Source of the DNA: Laburnicola sp. R22_1
Taxonomy: Eukaryota > Ascomycota > Dothideomycetes > Pleosporales > Didymosphaeriaceae
DNA length: 64,000 nucleotides
Reading direction: 5' to 3'
NCBI GenBank assembly: GCA_014281115.1
Contig: JACONQ010000017.1
Coordinates: 1 to 64,000 of the forward strand
A model generated the notes under the pieces. It had not been told where the DNA came from. It did not search any database and worked only from the letters and a program-made list of their open reading frames with translations. Shown in pieces: positions 10,531 to 21,260 of the stretch. The translations under genes were made by a program, and so were the position numbers. Numbering within the stretch: the stretch's first letter is position 1; each line of letters begins with the position of its first letter.

Positions 10531-12195
10531 ACGTGTTTACAAGCGAGCCGCGCGTACAAGTGAGCCGCGCGCCCCACCAACTTTCTATAACGCGTCTTAT
10601 ACAAACTATAATGGCTTAACTATTGTCTGCTTAATTACGCTATAAAGAAGCAAATATCTACCTAGCTCTTTTAGCTATTAATTCTAGTCAAATACAAAGT
10701 ATAAAACGCGCTGCCGCAACGTTTTGCGTCCCTAAAACAACACTTCGCGGCCAACGCGCAGGAATCGCTGCGCGACGCGACTCTGAGCCCAAATCAAAGA
10801 AGCTTACCAAGCTTGAAGAGGAGGTGATTGTTAAGCATATACTTAACCTAGATTCGCGAGGCTTTGCGCCCACTCTAGGTGCTATACAAGATATGGCGAA
10901 TAAGCTGCTCACTAAGCGCAGCGCAGGCCACGTTGGCCAGCAGTGGCCTAGGAACTTTGTCAAGCGAACAGACAGCCTCACAACGCGATTTAATTAACCC
11001 TACAATCAACAGCGAGCCCTCTGCGAGGACCTAACGGTTATACAGGCCTGGTTTAAGCTAGTAGCACGTACAAAGGCCACCTACGGTATCTGCAACAAGG
11101 ATACCTTTAACTTCGACAAGACTGGCTTTCTAATAGGTAAAATATCCTCCCAGCTAGTCGTTACTGGCTCAGAGAGGCGTGGCCGGCCAAAAGCGATCCA
11201 GCCAGGCAATCGTGAGTGGGTGACGGCGATCCACGGAATCAACGCTACTAAGTAGGCAATCCCGCCCTTTATCATCTTCGCTGGCCAGTACTACCTCTCT
11301 GCCTGGTACGAGGGCGACGATATACCAGGTGACTGGGCTATTAGTCTTAGCGACAATAGCTAGACTACGAACAAGCTTAGTGTTGCCTGGCTATAGCATT
11401 TTATTAAGTATACAGTAGAGCGTAGAGTGGGCGCGCGTTAGCTACTAATACTTAACAGCCATAAGAGTCACAACTCGCTCGAATTCTAGGAGATCTACAA
11501 GGAGAATAAGATCTACACTCTCTATATGCCGCCACATTCATTACACCTTCTGCAGCCGCTTAATATTGGCTGTTTCTCGCCGTTGAAGCGGGCGTACAGG
11601 CGCCAGGTCGAGGGCCTAATACGCGACCACATCAACCATATCACCAAGCTTAAGTTCCTACCAGCCTTCCGCGCCGCCTACAACTAGTTAATTATAAAGG
11701 AGAATATCTGCGCAAGCTTTCAAGGCGCTAGGCTAGTCCCACACAATCTAGAGGCGGTGATATTAAAGCTTAATGTGAAGCTTCGTACGCCGTCGCCAGC
11801 AGCCCTACCAGAGGCCCTATAGGAGTCTGCAACACCAAGCAACGCGCGCAAGCTAGGCGCTCAGTCAACTCTAGTTCGTGAGCGGATCTAAAGGCATTAA
11901 GGATCCTCTCCTATATCAGTTATCCAGTCACTTAATTGGCTTACAAGAGGGGCTAAGAGAATGGCGTATTTAATAGTGCTTATGCGCAATAAGATAGCTA
12001 GTCTATAGAGGGCAAATAAGGCAGCCATAACGCGTAAACAGCGCAAAAAGAAGCGAATCTAGAAGCGAGGCACCCTATCAAAGGCAGAGGGAGAGGATAT
12101 TATTGCTTAGAAGGCTATTGAGCAGCAACTAGAGGGAGAAAGGCGGTATAGCCAGGCGCGGTCAGGTGCGAGCCGGCAGGCTTCAGCGCGCTGCA
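10531..12195 (+). mobile_element. Fot1/pogo-type transposon P3, 5' part (lightly mutated)
   Basis: Starts at a TA with the terminal repeat ACGTGTTTACAAGCGAGCCG. The transposase frame opens at the ATG near 10,611 and reads nearly to the C-terminus with about a dozen stops. The order is KKLTKLEEEVIVKHILNL (helix-turn-helix region), CNKDTFNFDKTGFLIG (first catalytic Asp intact), IPPFIIFAGQYYLSAWYEG, LLILNSHKSHNSLEF (Asn at the second Asp) and HLLQPLNIGCFSPLKRAY (Asn at the third Asp). Both Asp-to-Asn changes are G-to-A, as RIP of the other strand gives. The frame stops matching pogo at CGCTGCA (12,189-12,195), where a Tc1 frame takes over. The missing 3' end lies at 16,230-16,415 in reverse. Confidence 0.9.
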
Positions 12196-13279
12196 TTAAC
12201 AAAACACTTTAGAGATATGGAGAACAACACCACAATTAATCGCGGCCTCGATTAGGGCGTCCCTAGGCGCTTAATACACATGACAAGCGTGTACTCTATT
12301 AAGAGGCACGAAAAAACCTAAGGATCGAATACCCAGCCCTCCTCTGCAAGGCCTCCCTCTGCCGCATTTCTTGAACAACTGCATATCGCGCATTAAAGGC
12401 AGAGAGCCTGACCAACTTCTAGGCAGCGCGGAAGCCCAAGATCACTCGCGCGGTGGCCCAGGAGAGGCGTTAATTCGAATAGGAATATCGCAATTAGGAT
12501 TGGCGCGGACAGCCCTTCCAGTTCTTAGATAAGTGCTCTATTCAAAGACGCTCCGGCGGCACATCTATATGGGTTTTTCGCCTCCCACACGAGAAATGGA
12601 GACATGAGATGATCGAGGAGACAGTTATATTAAGATCTCGCGCGGCAATGGTGTGGGCGAGTATCTGGCTTGATCGGAGAGGGCGGGTTTGGCAGAGTCC
12701 CTTAGTGATTATGCCTAGGGACCTAGCAGCTCGTCGCAAAGGATACAGCGCATGGAGTTATATTGAAGCTCTACGCGAAAGACTCCTCTGTAATTATTAC
12801 GCAGGAGATATCTATATGCACGACAACGCGCCTATCCACAGGGCGCGACAGTCGCTTAATTTTTTGGCGGAACACGGCATACAACCAATTGAGTGGCCGC
12901 GTTATTCCCCCAACATCAACCCCATCGAACATCTCTAGTGGTCCCTCAAGAGAGAACTCCATAAGCGTTACCCCAATATGGGCGACCTTGGCGACGGCGA
13001 TGAGGACTTTGAGACCTTCTGCGCGGCGTTGAAAGATTGCTGGCGTAGGATCCCTGATTCGCTGATTCGCAAGCTTATACTTAGTATGCCGCGCCGCCTA
13101 CTTGCTCTCCGGCGTGCGCGCGGGTATTAAACAAAATATTGATCAAATAATTATCTCTATATCAATTATCAACTCTCCGGGAGCGATATTGGGGGTGCCG
13201 GAGCGCTCTGCGCGACGGGGTGGTGATGATGGCGGACCTCGCTTACCCCTGCGGGGAACAGACTTTTGGCTTAGTACTG
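12189..13279 (+). mobile_element. Tc1/mariner-type transposon, 3' part
   Basis: From the shared CGCTGCA onward the + strand reads as a Tc1-like transposase with stops at Gln/Trp codons, ending at a TAA near 13,130. It shows KTLxRYGEQHHN and RPRLGRP (DNA-binding linker), FLDKCSIQRRSGG (first catalytic Asp), MVWASIWLDRRG, YMHDNAPIHRA (second Asp) and RYSPNINPIEHL followed by TAG then Trp (third acidic residue). The 3' terminal repeat reads GGGGAACAGACTTTTGGCTT and ends at ACTG before TA (13,280-13,281). The first exon-like part, with the N-terminal helix-turn-helix, is missing here and is found inverted at 16,416-16,655. Confidence 0.9.
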
Positions 13280-13281
13280 TA

Positions 13282-14230
13282 ATAACAAAAATTATACGTA
13301 TATATAAGAAAGACTCCTAGAGAGTAGGAGTTATCTAGGTACAATAAGTTGCGACTGCGGAGGATAAATCCTAATCTAACATACCTTAGGAATATAAGAA
13401 ATACTACGAGCTCTTTAAGAAGCATAGAAGCAATAATCTACTAGAGTACTAGGAGTAGGATTATAAGATTTACCTAGAGAAAGAAGTAAAGCTTAAGCCT
13501 AGATATATATACTAGCTATTCGATAGCTAATAGGAAGAGCTAAAGGCGTATATTAACAAAAATCTTGCAAGAGGATTTATACAATAGAGTGGAAGCTTAA
13601 TAGCCTTACTAATTTTATTTATACTAAAGAAAAACAGCAAGCTAAGACTCTATGTAGACTATAGACAGCTAAACAATACTATAAGGAAGGATAGATACCT
13701 CTTATCTCTTATCTAAGAATTTATAAATTAGCTCTAGGGAGTTAAGTAGATTATAAAATTTAATATCTGTAAGAAATATTATTAAATACAAATTGCGAAG
13801 GGATTTAAATGGCTTACTACCTTTAAAATATAATATGGCCTTTTTAAATATATAGTTATGCCTTTTAGATTAACAAACGTGCTAGCGACGTTTTAGATAG
13901 TTATTAACAAGACACTATATAAATACTTAGACGTATTCTATATAGCGTACTTAGATAACATAATAGTGTACTCTAAGAGATTGCTTAAGGAGTACGTGAA
14001 ATATATAAAGAAGGTGCTTAATAAGCTAAAGTAGTATAGATTACTCTTATAGCCAGAAAAATGTAAATTCTATATTATATAAACTAGATATCTTAGATTT
14101 ATTATTAGACGAGATGGCATTACTATAGATCCTTAGAAAGTTGCAGCTATACAGAACTAGCTAGTTTCTAAAATAGTTAAGAATGTGTAATTCTTTCTAG
14201 AATTTGCAAACTTCTACTAAAAGTTTATTA
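13282..14230 (+). mobile_element. Ty3/Gypsy reverse transcriptase remnant
   Basis: Reads through many stops as Gypsy RT. It shows EELKAYINKNLARGFIQ, LFILKKNSKLRLYVDYRQLN (RT fingers), ITTFK-like palm residues, MPFRLTNVLATF, YLDNIIVYS (the YLDD box with Asp-to-Asn), KCKFYI and FFLEFANFY. It is interrupted by pogo element P4 inside the FYxKFI motif and resumes at 16,094. It is on the + strand here although the matching gag lies on the minus strand at 18.0-19.0 kb, which supports the inversion described in the findings. Confidence 0.85.
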
Positions 14231-16093
14231 ATGTGTTTATAAGCAAGCTACGAATACAAGCGAGCTATAAACCCTACTAAGTCTCTAAGCCTTTCGCAGC
14301 ATATAAATTTATAACGCATTACTATTCTATTAATATAATAGCTATTCTAAATTAAGTAGTATTTATAGAAGCCTTCTTATATGTGCGCGAGTTGTGCCCA
14401 GGCTCCCTACAGCGCCTATAGCGCGCAGAAGCCTGCTGGCTCGTAACTAACTGCACCTTGCCTTACTATATTTCTCCCTCTAGTTGCTGCTTAATAGCCT
14501 TTTAAGCAATAATATTCTCTCCCTCTGTCTTTAATAGAGTGCCTCGCTTTTAGATCTGCTTCTTTTTACGCTGTTTAAGTGTTATAGCTGCCTTATTTGC
14601 CCTTTGTAAAGTAGCTATCTCCTCGCGCATAAGCACTATTAAATGTGCCATTCTCTTAGCGCCTCTTATAAGTCAATTAAGCGACTAAATAACTAAGGTA
14701 GGAGAGGATTCCTAATGCCTTTAAATTCGCTTATAAACTAGAGTTAACTAAGCGCCTAGCTTATGTGCGTTGCTTAGTATTGTAGACTCCTATAGGATCT
14801 CTAGTAGGGCTACTAGTGCTAGCGCTGGCGATAGTGTACAAAGCTTAATATTAAGCTTTAAGAGCACTGCCTCTAGATTGTGTAGAACTAGCCCAGAGCC
14901 TTAAAAGCTTGCGTAGATATTCTTCTTTATAATTAACTAGTTGTAGGCAGCGCAAAAGGCTAGCAGAAACTTAAGCTTAGTAATATAGTTAATATAGTTG
15001 CGTATTAGGCCCTTAACCTAGCGCCTATACGCCTGCTTTAATAGCGAGAAGCAGTCTATATTAAGTAGCTATAGGAGGTATAATAAATATAGTGGCATGT
15101 ATAGGGTATAAATCTTGTTCTTCCTACAGATCTCCTAGAATTCGAGTAAATTGTAGCTCTTATAGCCATTAAGTATTAGGAGCTAACGCGCGCCTACTCT
15201 ACGCTCTACTATATACTTAATAAAGTGCTATAGCTAGGCAACACTAAGCTTATTTATAGTCCACCCATTATCGCTAAGACTAATAGTCTAGTTATCTAGT
15301 ATATTGTCGTCTTCGTACTAGGCCGAGAGGTAGTACTTGCCAGCAAAGATAACAAAGGGCGGGATTGCCCACCTAGCAGCGTTAATTCTATAGATTGTCG
15401 TCACCCACTTATAATTGCCTAACTAGATCACTTTTAGCCAACCACGTTTCTCTAAGCCTATAATAACTAGCTGGGAGGATATCTTGCCTATTAGAAAGCC
15501 AGTCTTATTAAAGTTAAAGGTGTCCTTATTATAGATACCGTAGGTGGCCTTTATATATAATACTAGCTTAAACTAGGCCTATATAGCTATTAGGTCCTTG
15601 TAGAGAGCTCGCTATTAATTATAGGCTCGATTAAATCGCGTTGTGAGGCTGTCTATTCGCTTAACAAAGTTTCTAGGCTACTACTAACTAACGTGGCCTA
15701 CGCTACACTTAGCGAGCAGCTTATTCGCCATATCTTATATAGCACCTAGAGTAGGCGCAAAGTCTCGCGAATCTAGGTTAAGTATATACTTAATAATAAC
15801 CTTCTCTTCTAGCTTAGTAAGCTTCTTTAATTTAGGCTTATAATTACGTTGCGTAGTAGTTTCAGCGCGTTGGCTGCAAAGCGTGCTTTTAGGAATATTA
15901 AACGTCGCTGCAGCACAATTAACGCTCTGGATCTAATTCTAATTAATAGCTAAGATAGCTAGGAAGACATCTGCTTTGTTATAGGGCAATTAAATAAGTG
16001 TTAGTTAAGCTATTATAGATAATAGGTAACGCGTTATAGAAAGTTAGTAGAGTTTATAGCTCGCTTATATTCGCAGCTCGCTTATAAACACAT
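14231..16093 (-). mobile_element. Fot1/pogo-type transposon P4, nested in Gypsy
   Basis: A 1,863-bp element with near-perfect terminal inverted repeats (both begin ATGTGTTTATAAGC) and a TA duplication (14,229-14,230 and 16,094-16,095). The minus strand encodes a heavily stopped transposase of the same subfamily as P3: the barrel of IPPFVIFAGKYYLSA-like residues, the HLLQPL block, and a C-terminal Cys-x-x-Cys-like knuckle ending EPGHNSR. Its 5' end-type sequence faces right and its 3' end-type faces left, which agrees with minus-strand transcription. It sits in the RT sequence of the Gypsy element, so it inserted after that element. Confidence 0.88.
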
Positions 16094-16229
16094 TATAGAA
16101 TACTTAAAAACTATAGCGCCTCTTATAGAAGTAACTAAGAAGAAGAAAGAATTCTCCTAGGGCTAGGAACAATAGGCAGCTTTTAAGAAGCTAAAAGGAC
16201 TATTTATTATAGTACTACTACTACAGATA
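16094..16229 (+). mobile_element. Ty3/Gypsy RT/RNase H continuation
   Basis: Resumes the Gypsy frame after P4. IEYLKTIAPLIEVTKKKKEF and AAFKKLKGLFIIVLLLQ match the RT-RNase H junction (the usual KIAAPLTxLTRK and AFExLK motifs). It ends at the pogo P3 terminal repeat beginning at 16,230. RNase H beyond this point and integrase were not found. Confidence 0.75.
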
Positions 16230-16422
16230 ACGTGTTTACAAGCGAGCCGCGCGTACAAGTGAGCCGCGCGCCCCACTAAGTCTCTCAGCCTTTTGCAGGC
16301 TGTATATCAACAACGCATCAAAATTCTATTAATATAATAGCTATCCTAAATTAAGCAGTATCTATAGAAGCTTTCTTGCACGTACGTGAGTTGTGCCCAG
16401 GCTCCCTGCAGCGCGTGCAGCG
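16230..16422 (-). mobile_element. Fot1/pogo-type transposon P3, displaced 3' end
   Basis: Carries the 3'-type terminal repeat (ACGTGTTTACAAGCGAGCCG on the + strand, then CCCCACTAAGTCTCTCAGCC) preceded by TA. On the minus strand it holds the last codons of a pogo transposase: a zinc knuckle, CTRCREPGHNSRTC, then KKASIDTA and TAA. At CGCTGCA (16,416-16,422) this frame is joined to the N-terminal part of a Tc1 transposase. Together with 10,531-12,195 it makes about 1,851 bp, close to the 1,858 and 1,863 bp of P2 and P4. Confidence 0.88.
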
Positions 16423-16655
16423 ACGCGTACAGTTAAACTCCTCAGCCAACTCCCGCGATGACGCGCCCGCCTCACACTTCGCGATAATTAAATCCCGTTG
16501 CTGGACAGATAATTCGGCATTGCGGCGACGATTTCCTGAAATTTCTACACCAAAAGAGCTCATATTGGTGGAGTAATGTAGTGTTGAAAATAGGGTGTTG
16601 GTGTTGGTATACGCGCGTTAGCGTGTTGGGGGAACAGACTTTTGGCTTGGCACTG
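16416..16655 (-). mobile_element. Tc1/mariner-type transposon, displaced 5' end
   Basis: The minus strand begins at the terminal repeat (CAGTGCCAAGCCAAAAGTCT then GTTCCCC) next to TA at 16,656-16,657. It encodes the Tc1 N-terminal helix-turn-helix from an ATG at 16,563: MSSFGVEISGNRRR, LSVQQRDLIIAKCEAGASS, RELAEEFNCTRR. At CGCTGCA it passes into pogo P3 codons. The continuation of this Tc1 frame is at 12,189 on the + strand, and the two parts give about 1,324 bp. This stretch is hardly mutated. Confidence 0.88.
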
Positions 16656-16657
16656 TA

Positions 16658-19000
16658 ATATCTTGCCAACTCTACCTAGCTAGGGTATACTGTAAATTAT
16701 TAGGCTTAATTATAAATTATAGTCTAAAGCAACCTGCCTTGCAAATCTCCTTTGTTCTAACCTTTATTGCGAAGCAACCTTATCTATAGGCTATTAGCTT
16801 TATAACGTTCTATTTTACTAATTAATAGCGGGATTATGCTTCCTAAGCTAATTATATTCTATTAATATATCTTCTTCTCTAAGATCTATAATATTAATTT
16901 ATTATTAGTCCTCTAATCTAGCGAGCTCTAGCAATACCTTCTGGGTCTTAAGGCGTATCACGCTATCCCTATATCCTTACACTAATATATCTACTTTTAG
17001 ATGCATCTATGCATTATAGTATATTTTATAAAGGGTCGTCCCCTCGCTCTTACTAGCGTAACCCTATCGCTAAAAGTGCTCTAGTTTTTTATTAGTTTTA
17101 GGCCCTTTGGAAACTATCCCGCGCCCTATTTAGTGTTAAGGTGTATTTAATACTAGTCTTTATAACACTCTATTTATAATATAGTTGCATATTATCGCTA
17201 TTGTAATACTTTATTAAGGGCTTTATTAGGTAGAAAGTATCCTACTAATTTCTTTATTTCCTATTAATATTAATAGTTATCTTTATCACACTTTGTCTAA
17301 GGTTTATCTAAATAAAGGTTTGTGTCTATATCTTAATACTATTATTTATAATAGTTCTATGCGTCTTCTACGCGCTAGTCTTCTTCCTTATTCGTGTTAC
17401 TATTCTAGTGCCTTTAGCAATTCTATACCTAATACTCCCAAGGCTTTAGATACTTATATCTAGATTAATGCCTACTAGTTAATACTTCTTCCTGCTCGTA
17501 GGTATGCTTTAAGTATTATTTTTTATTATAGTCTATCCATTCTAGTAAATTGTTATATTTTTCCTTATATCTTACTCTACAATCCTCTCCCTTATAAAGT
17601 GTTTTGTCCGCATCTCCTTCTTTTAGTCCTACTAGCCACTATCCCATTGTATACTTATGTGTCCTATAGGTTTCGCAAGTGTTATTATAGTATTAGTACT
17701 ATCCTAGTAGCTTGTGCTAGTCCTTCCAATCCTATTAATAGTAAATATAGCAAGAATTCTTATTCTTTCTATAGGCTAGTTGCGCTCCACATTCTTCTAT
17801 TATAATTAGAAAGTGGTCTAGATAGCTAGATTATTAAACTATAACCTCTTAGTCTTCTTTGTAAGTTTTGTAATACTTGTTATTAATTACTATCTTATAC
17901 TCTATCTAGTTAAGAGCTGCGTACTCCTTGTCTAAGTCTAGCAGGGTTATTTCTCTATAGGGACTAATTATTTCTACTTTAACAGCTCCGGCTCTGCTAA
18001 TCCTTTGCTTCTCTAAGTAGTTTTACTTAAAGTGGCCTTATTTACTATATACTAGACATACGCGATTATTATATTGCCTTTATCTTTCTTCTTTTAATAG
18101 ACTATTGTCCTTCCTTAGTCCTTTGGTTAGTTTCTTCCTCTGTAAAGATCCTTCCTTTTCCTAGACTTTGCTGGCCATAATAATATCTCTATCCTTATTA
18201 TAGTATTACCTTGTCCTAGATTCTTCTTTTGGCTTAGTAATAGTCTTGGCTCTACTATACTTCTTTTCCTACACTCTTTTATAGAGATAGTTATTAATAC
18301 GTGCTGCAATCTTAATTAACTCGCTTAGGTTATCTAGTTTGTTATAAAGCAGCAGAGCTTCTTTAACACTATCCTTTAGTCTATAATAAAAGGCTGTCTT
18401 TAACGCTGCATCGTTCCACTTAATCTTAGACTATAGTTGCCTAAACTCTAAGGCGTACTTACTAACTAATATTATTTGTCGTAATTATTAAATCTGTTAT
18501 TTGGCTTATTATTCCTTATTAACTTCTCTAAATATAACTCGCATCTATTTTTTAAAATTCTGCTACGTCTTAAACACAAGCTTAGTTTTATCCTATATCT
18601 CGCTAATCTTCTTCTTAGTAATAAAGTTGTCTACTAACAGTTAAAGCCATTTAGCTATCCTTTCTCTTAGATATAGGCTAGCTGCAAGAACCTTGTTTTA
18701 TTTTATAGAAAATAAAGCCAAATTATACTAATAGTATAACTCTATATTAGTAAGAAACTTTTCTAGCCCTTTTTCTCTACTATACCTTTCTATAGATAGT
18801 TAAATAGTCTTTTCTAAACCTGCTGCCTATTATACTATAACAGCCACTAGGAGTTCTAATACCTATACTTCTAACTATTAAATCTAGTTTGCTTATACTG
18901 CTATTATACTAGCTATATTTATAGTTAGTTTACTAGTGCTGTTACTAGTAGGTGTTACTATTAAGCCACTACTAGCTAGTTCTTAGGTACTCGCTAGCAT
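16658..19000 (-). mobile_element. Ty3/Gypsy gag-protease remnant
   Basis: The minus strand from an ATG at 19,000 reads as a Gypsy Gag, with stops at Gln/Trp positions. It shows LEKFLTNIELYY, AKWLxLLVDNFITKKKISE, FKKxMRVIFREVNKE, LVSKYALEFRQL, SKIKWNDAALKTAFYYRLKD and ELIKIAARINNYLY. These are successive blocks of the retrotransposon Gag domain. A degraded CCHC knuckle (RVCLVYSK, then GHFK) lies near 18.0-18.07 kb. The protease region should lie between 16.66 and 18.0 kb but is too damaged to define. The RT that should follow lies beyond the Tc1 remnant on the opposite strand. Confidence 0.8.
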
Positions 19001-19308
19001 TTTTATAGTGTATTAACTATTTTCTTAAAATCTATTAGGTAGTTAAAGTGTTAATATGGGGTTACGTACCTTATTTTATTCTGAGTTAGAGGAGGTAAGG
19101 TAACTCTAAGTAGCCGTGCTAGTAGACTTTAGGAGAAATTAAGTAAGATGTTAATAGTCTTATGTAAGGCTCTTCTAATTCTAAATAAGATAGAATAACT
19201 AGCACTAATCTATATAGAAAATTATACTATTATAAAGTTAACTATAAAGATTTAAAACTAAGGAAATCCCTAGATTTATATAGTCCTAATCTTCTATAGA
19301 CTTACTAT

Positions 19309-19450
19309 AATTACTATAATTGTAGTAATTTGCCTAATTACCTTAATTACTATAATTATAGTAATTCGTCTAATTATCTTAATTACTATAATTGTAGTAA
19401 TCTATTACATGCCCCTAATTACTCTAATTACTGTAATTGTAGTAATTTAT
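19309..19450. repeat. 36-bp tandem repeat with small palindromes
   Basis: Units built on TATAATTGTAGTAATT recur at about 19,315, 19,351 and 19,387 (36-bp spacing), with a fourth diverged unit near 19,432. Each unit is close to palindromic (TTACTATAATTATAGTAA). Confidence 0.75.
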
Positions 19451-19654
19451 TATATAACTTGCTAACTTATTACTATATATTATTATATAGGTACCCTGCG
19501 TATAACTATTAGTCTTTACTAACCTCGCTATATTTACACTTATAACACTCCTTTTAAATTTTATATAGTAGTAATATCTACTTACTAACTTAATAAAAGA
19601 GTTAATTTGCTATTTTTATAAATAAGAATAGGTTTTATATATCTTAGCCTTTTT

Positions 19655-19770
19655 TTTTATAATTTACCTTTTCACGCTCTTTTTTAATTACTAAGTAGGA
19701 GGCTCTGCTTTTTTGTCATGTTATTTAAGATGAAAGCCTTTGTTATTCTGCTCCTAGGTAGATAAAATAA
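19655..19770 (+). repeat. Dispersed 95-bp repeat, copy 7
   Basis: Forward copy that keeps TTTTTTGTCATGTTATTTAA and GATGAAAGCCTTTGTTATTC, then CTCCTAGGTAGAT. It is the closest heterochromatic match to the euchromatic copy at 48.56 kb. Confidence 0.85.
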
Positions 19771-20469
19771 CGCTATATATATCTTATATAATTACTTTCT
19801 TTAATTTATATAGTAGTAATATTTGCTTACTAACTTTATAAACATTTAATCTACTATTCTCTTATATATAAAGGATAGGATATAATAAAATAAATTATAT
19901 AGCTAATAATATCTTATATAATTACTTTCTTTATTTTATATAGTAGTAATATCTACTTATTAATTTTATAAAGTTTTAGTTTGCTATTCTTTTATATATA
20001 AAGAATAGGGTATATAAATAAATTATATAGCTAATAATAACTTATATAATCTATTTTTACTTTTGCTAATTTATAGTTAAGAGTTAGTTAACTACTAATT
20101 AGTGTTAAATAGGTACTTTATAGCTAGCTATATAGATATTAAATTCTAATCCTCTATACTAGTAAGCGTAAAGAGTATATAGGACAATTATATAAGAAAA
20201 GAAAATAATATAATAGAACTAATTTTAGTAATAATTACTTATATCTAAAAAGAGTGTAGATAGAAAAGAGAAGATTTTATAGCGTATAGGCTATAATATA
20301 TAGATATTATATAATAATATTAAAATCTTAGCACCTTTAGATACGCTTGTCTATATAGTGTATAGATATTAAAACACTTTTCTATATATATAATAGTAAA
20401 AAAATATAACTACAATTATTATAATATTTTTATTAGAAACTCCTTAGTTATAAAAAAACTATATAGAGT

Positions 20470-20575
20470 ATTAATTTGATTTATCTAAAAGTAAAATAAT
20501 AAAGGCTATTATCTTAAATAATATAATAAAAAAGTAGTTCGTTTTACTTTATAAATAAAAAGATTATAAAAAAAT
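20470..20575 (-). repeat. Dispersed 95-bp repeat, copy 8
   Basis: Reverse copy, diverged in its AAAGCCCC part. GTAAAATAATAAAGGCTATT and ATCTTAAATAATATAATAAA align with the family. Confidence 0.65.
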
Positions 20576-20635
20576 AATTATAAAAAAACTATATTTTATA
20601 TTGAAATACTTTAGTTAATTTAAGTATATAGTATT

Positions 20636-20735
20636 AATTTAATCTACCTAAAAGTAGAATAATAAAGACTTTTATCTTAAATAATATAATTAAAAAAGTA
20701 AAGCCCTTTCCTTAGTAATTAAAAAGAGCGTATTT
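20636..20735 (-). repeat. Dispersed 95-bp repeat, copy 9
   Basis: Reverse copy with AGAATAATAAAGACTTTTAT, AAAGTAAAGCCC and TTAGTAATTAAAAAGAGCGT in family order, close to the heterochromatin edge. Confidence 0.8.
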
Positions 20736-20788
20736 AATTATATATAACTTCTAAGTAGACTAGATTTTTTTTAAAGTTTTTTTTAATA

Positions 20789-20819
20789 ATTAGTCTAGGA
20801 GTTTTTAGGAGTTTTTAGT
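20789..20819 (-). repeat. 10-bp tandem repeat, inverted partner of 4,867-4,906
   Basis: Two to three units of AGGAGTTTTT, the reverse complement form of the left-edge AAACTCCTAG units. They are followed within 20 bp by the return to GC-normal sequence. Confidence 0.7.
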
Positions 20820-20835
20820 GCGGCGCTAGTGTGTA

Positions 20836-21260
20836 CTAGCAGGGCTCAAATCACTTAGAGCGTCTGGCCCGTGAAATAATCCGTGCCCGTGGGGCGGCTT
20901 TGCATATGATGGAAGCACGCCGTTGCCTAGCCACAAACGGTGCAACGTCCATCTGCAAGACGCCACCAAGTCGCGCCGCGTTATCCGCGATATCTACCGC
21001 ATGGAAAATTGCCTGGTTTCGAGACCGAGTAGCAATGAGAGAGCCGGTGGCATCGCGCTTGCTACCCACGTGTTCGTGCCGCCATGGCCCCTGATCGCCC
21101 CCAGTCCGGTTCGGGTAGCATCGCCAATGCTCATCTCCGAGCACCAGTCACCGTCTGGTGATAGCATAGATGTGGACCTCGGTATACTCGGTATAAAGAT
21201 GGACGGAGGCGCAAGCACGATTGAAGCAGTGCGTAGAGCTGATACACGCCACTGGACCGC
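20836..21260. other. GC-normal upstream region without a defined gene
   Basis: Base composition returns to about 55% GC here. Several open frames run on the minus strand (for example to 20,851), but none keeps a consistent protein-like reading. It may hold a degenerate gene end. It must also serve as the promoter of the phosphatase gene that starts at 21,261. Confidence 0.5.

Larger units (their letters stand above)
19001..20835. other. AT-rich DNA up to the heterochromatin edge
   Basis: No gene. It contains a 36-bp tandem repeat, three copies of the dispersed 95-bp repeat, and the 10-bp repeat at its right edge. A Gypsy LTR may lie just right of 19,000, but I could not define it. Confidence 0.65.

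Noticed and set aside
12763..13032. Ser/Pro-rich + strand ORF in the Tc1 region
   Set aside because: It is a shadow of the Tc1 transposase, which reads in another frame with catalytic motifs.
240..20835. A large cargo-carrying (Starship-like) element in the AT-rich block
   Set aside because: I looked for a tyrosine-recombinase captain gene and found none. All assignable coding blocks belong to pogo, Tc1, Gypsy or Copia elements.
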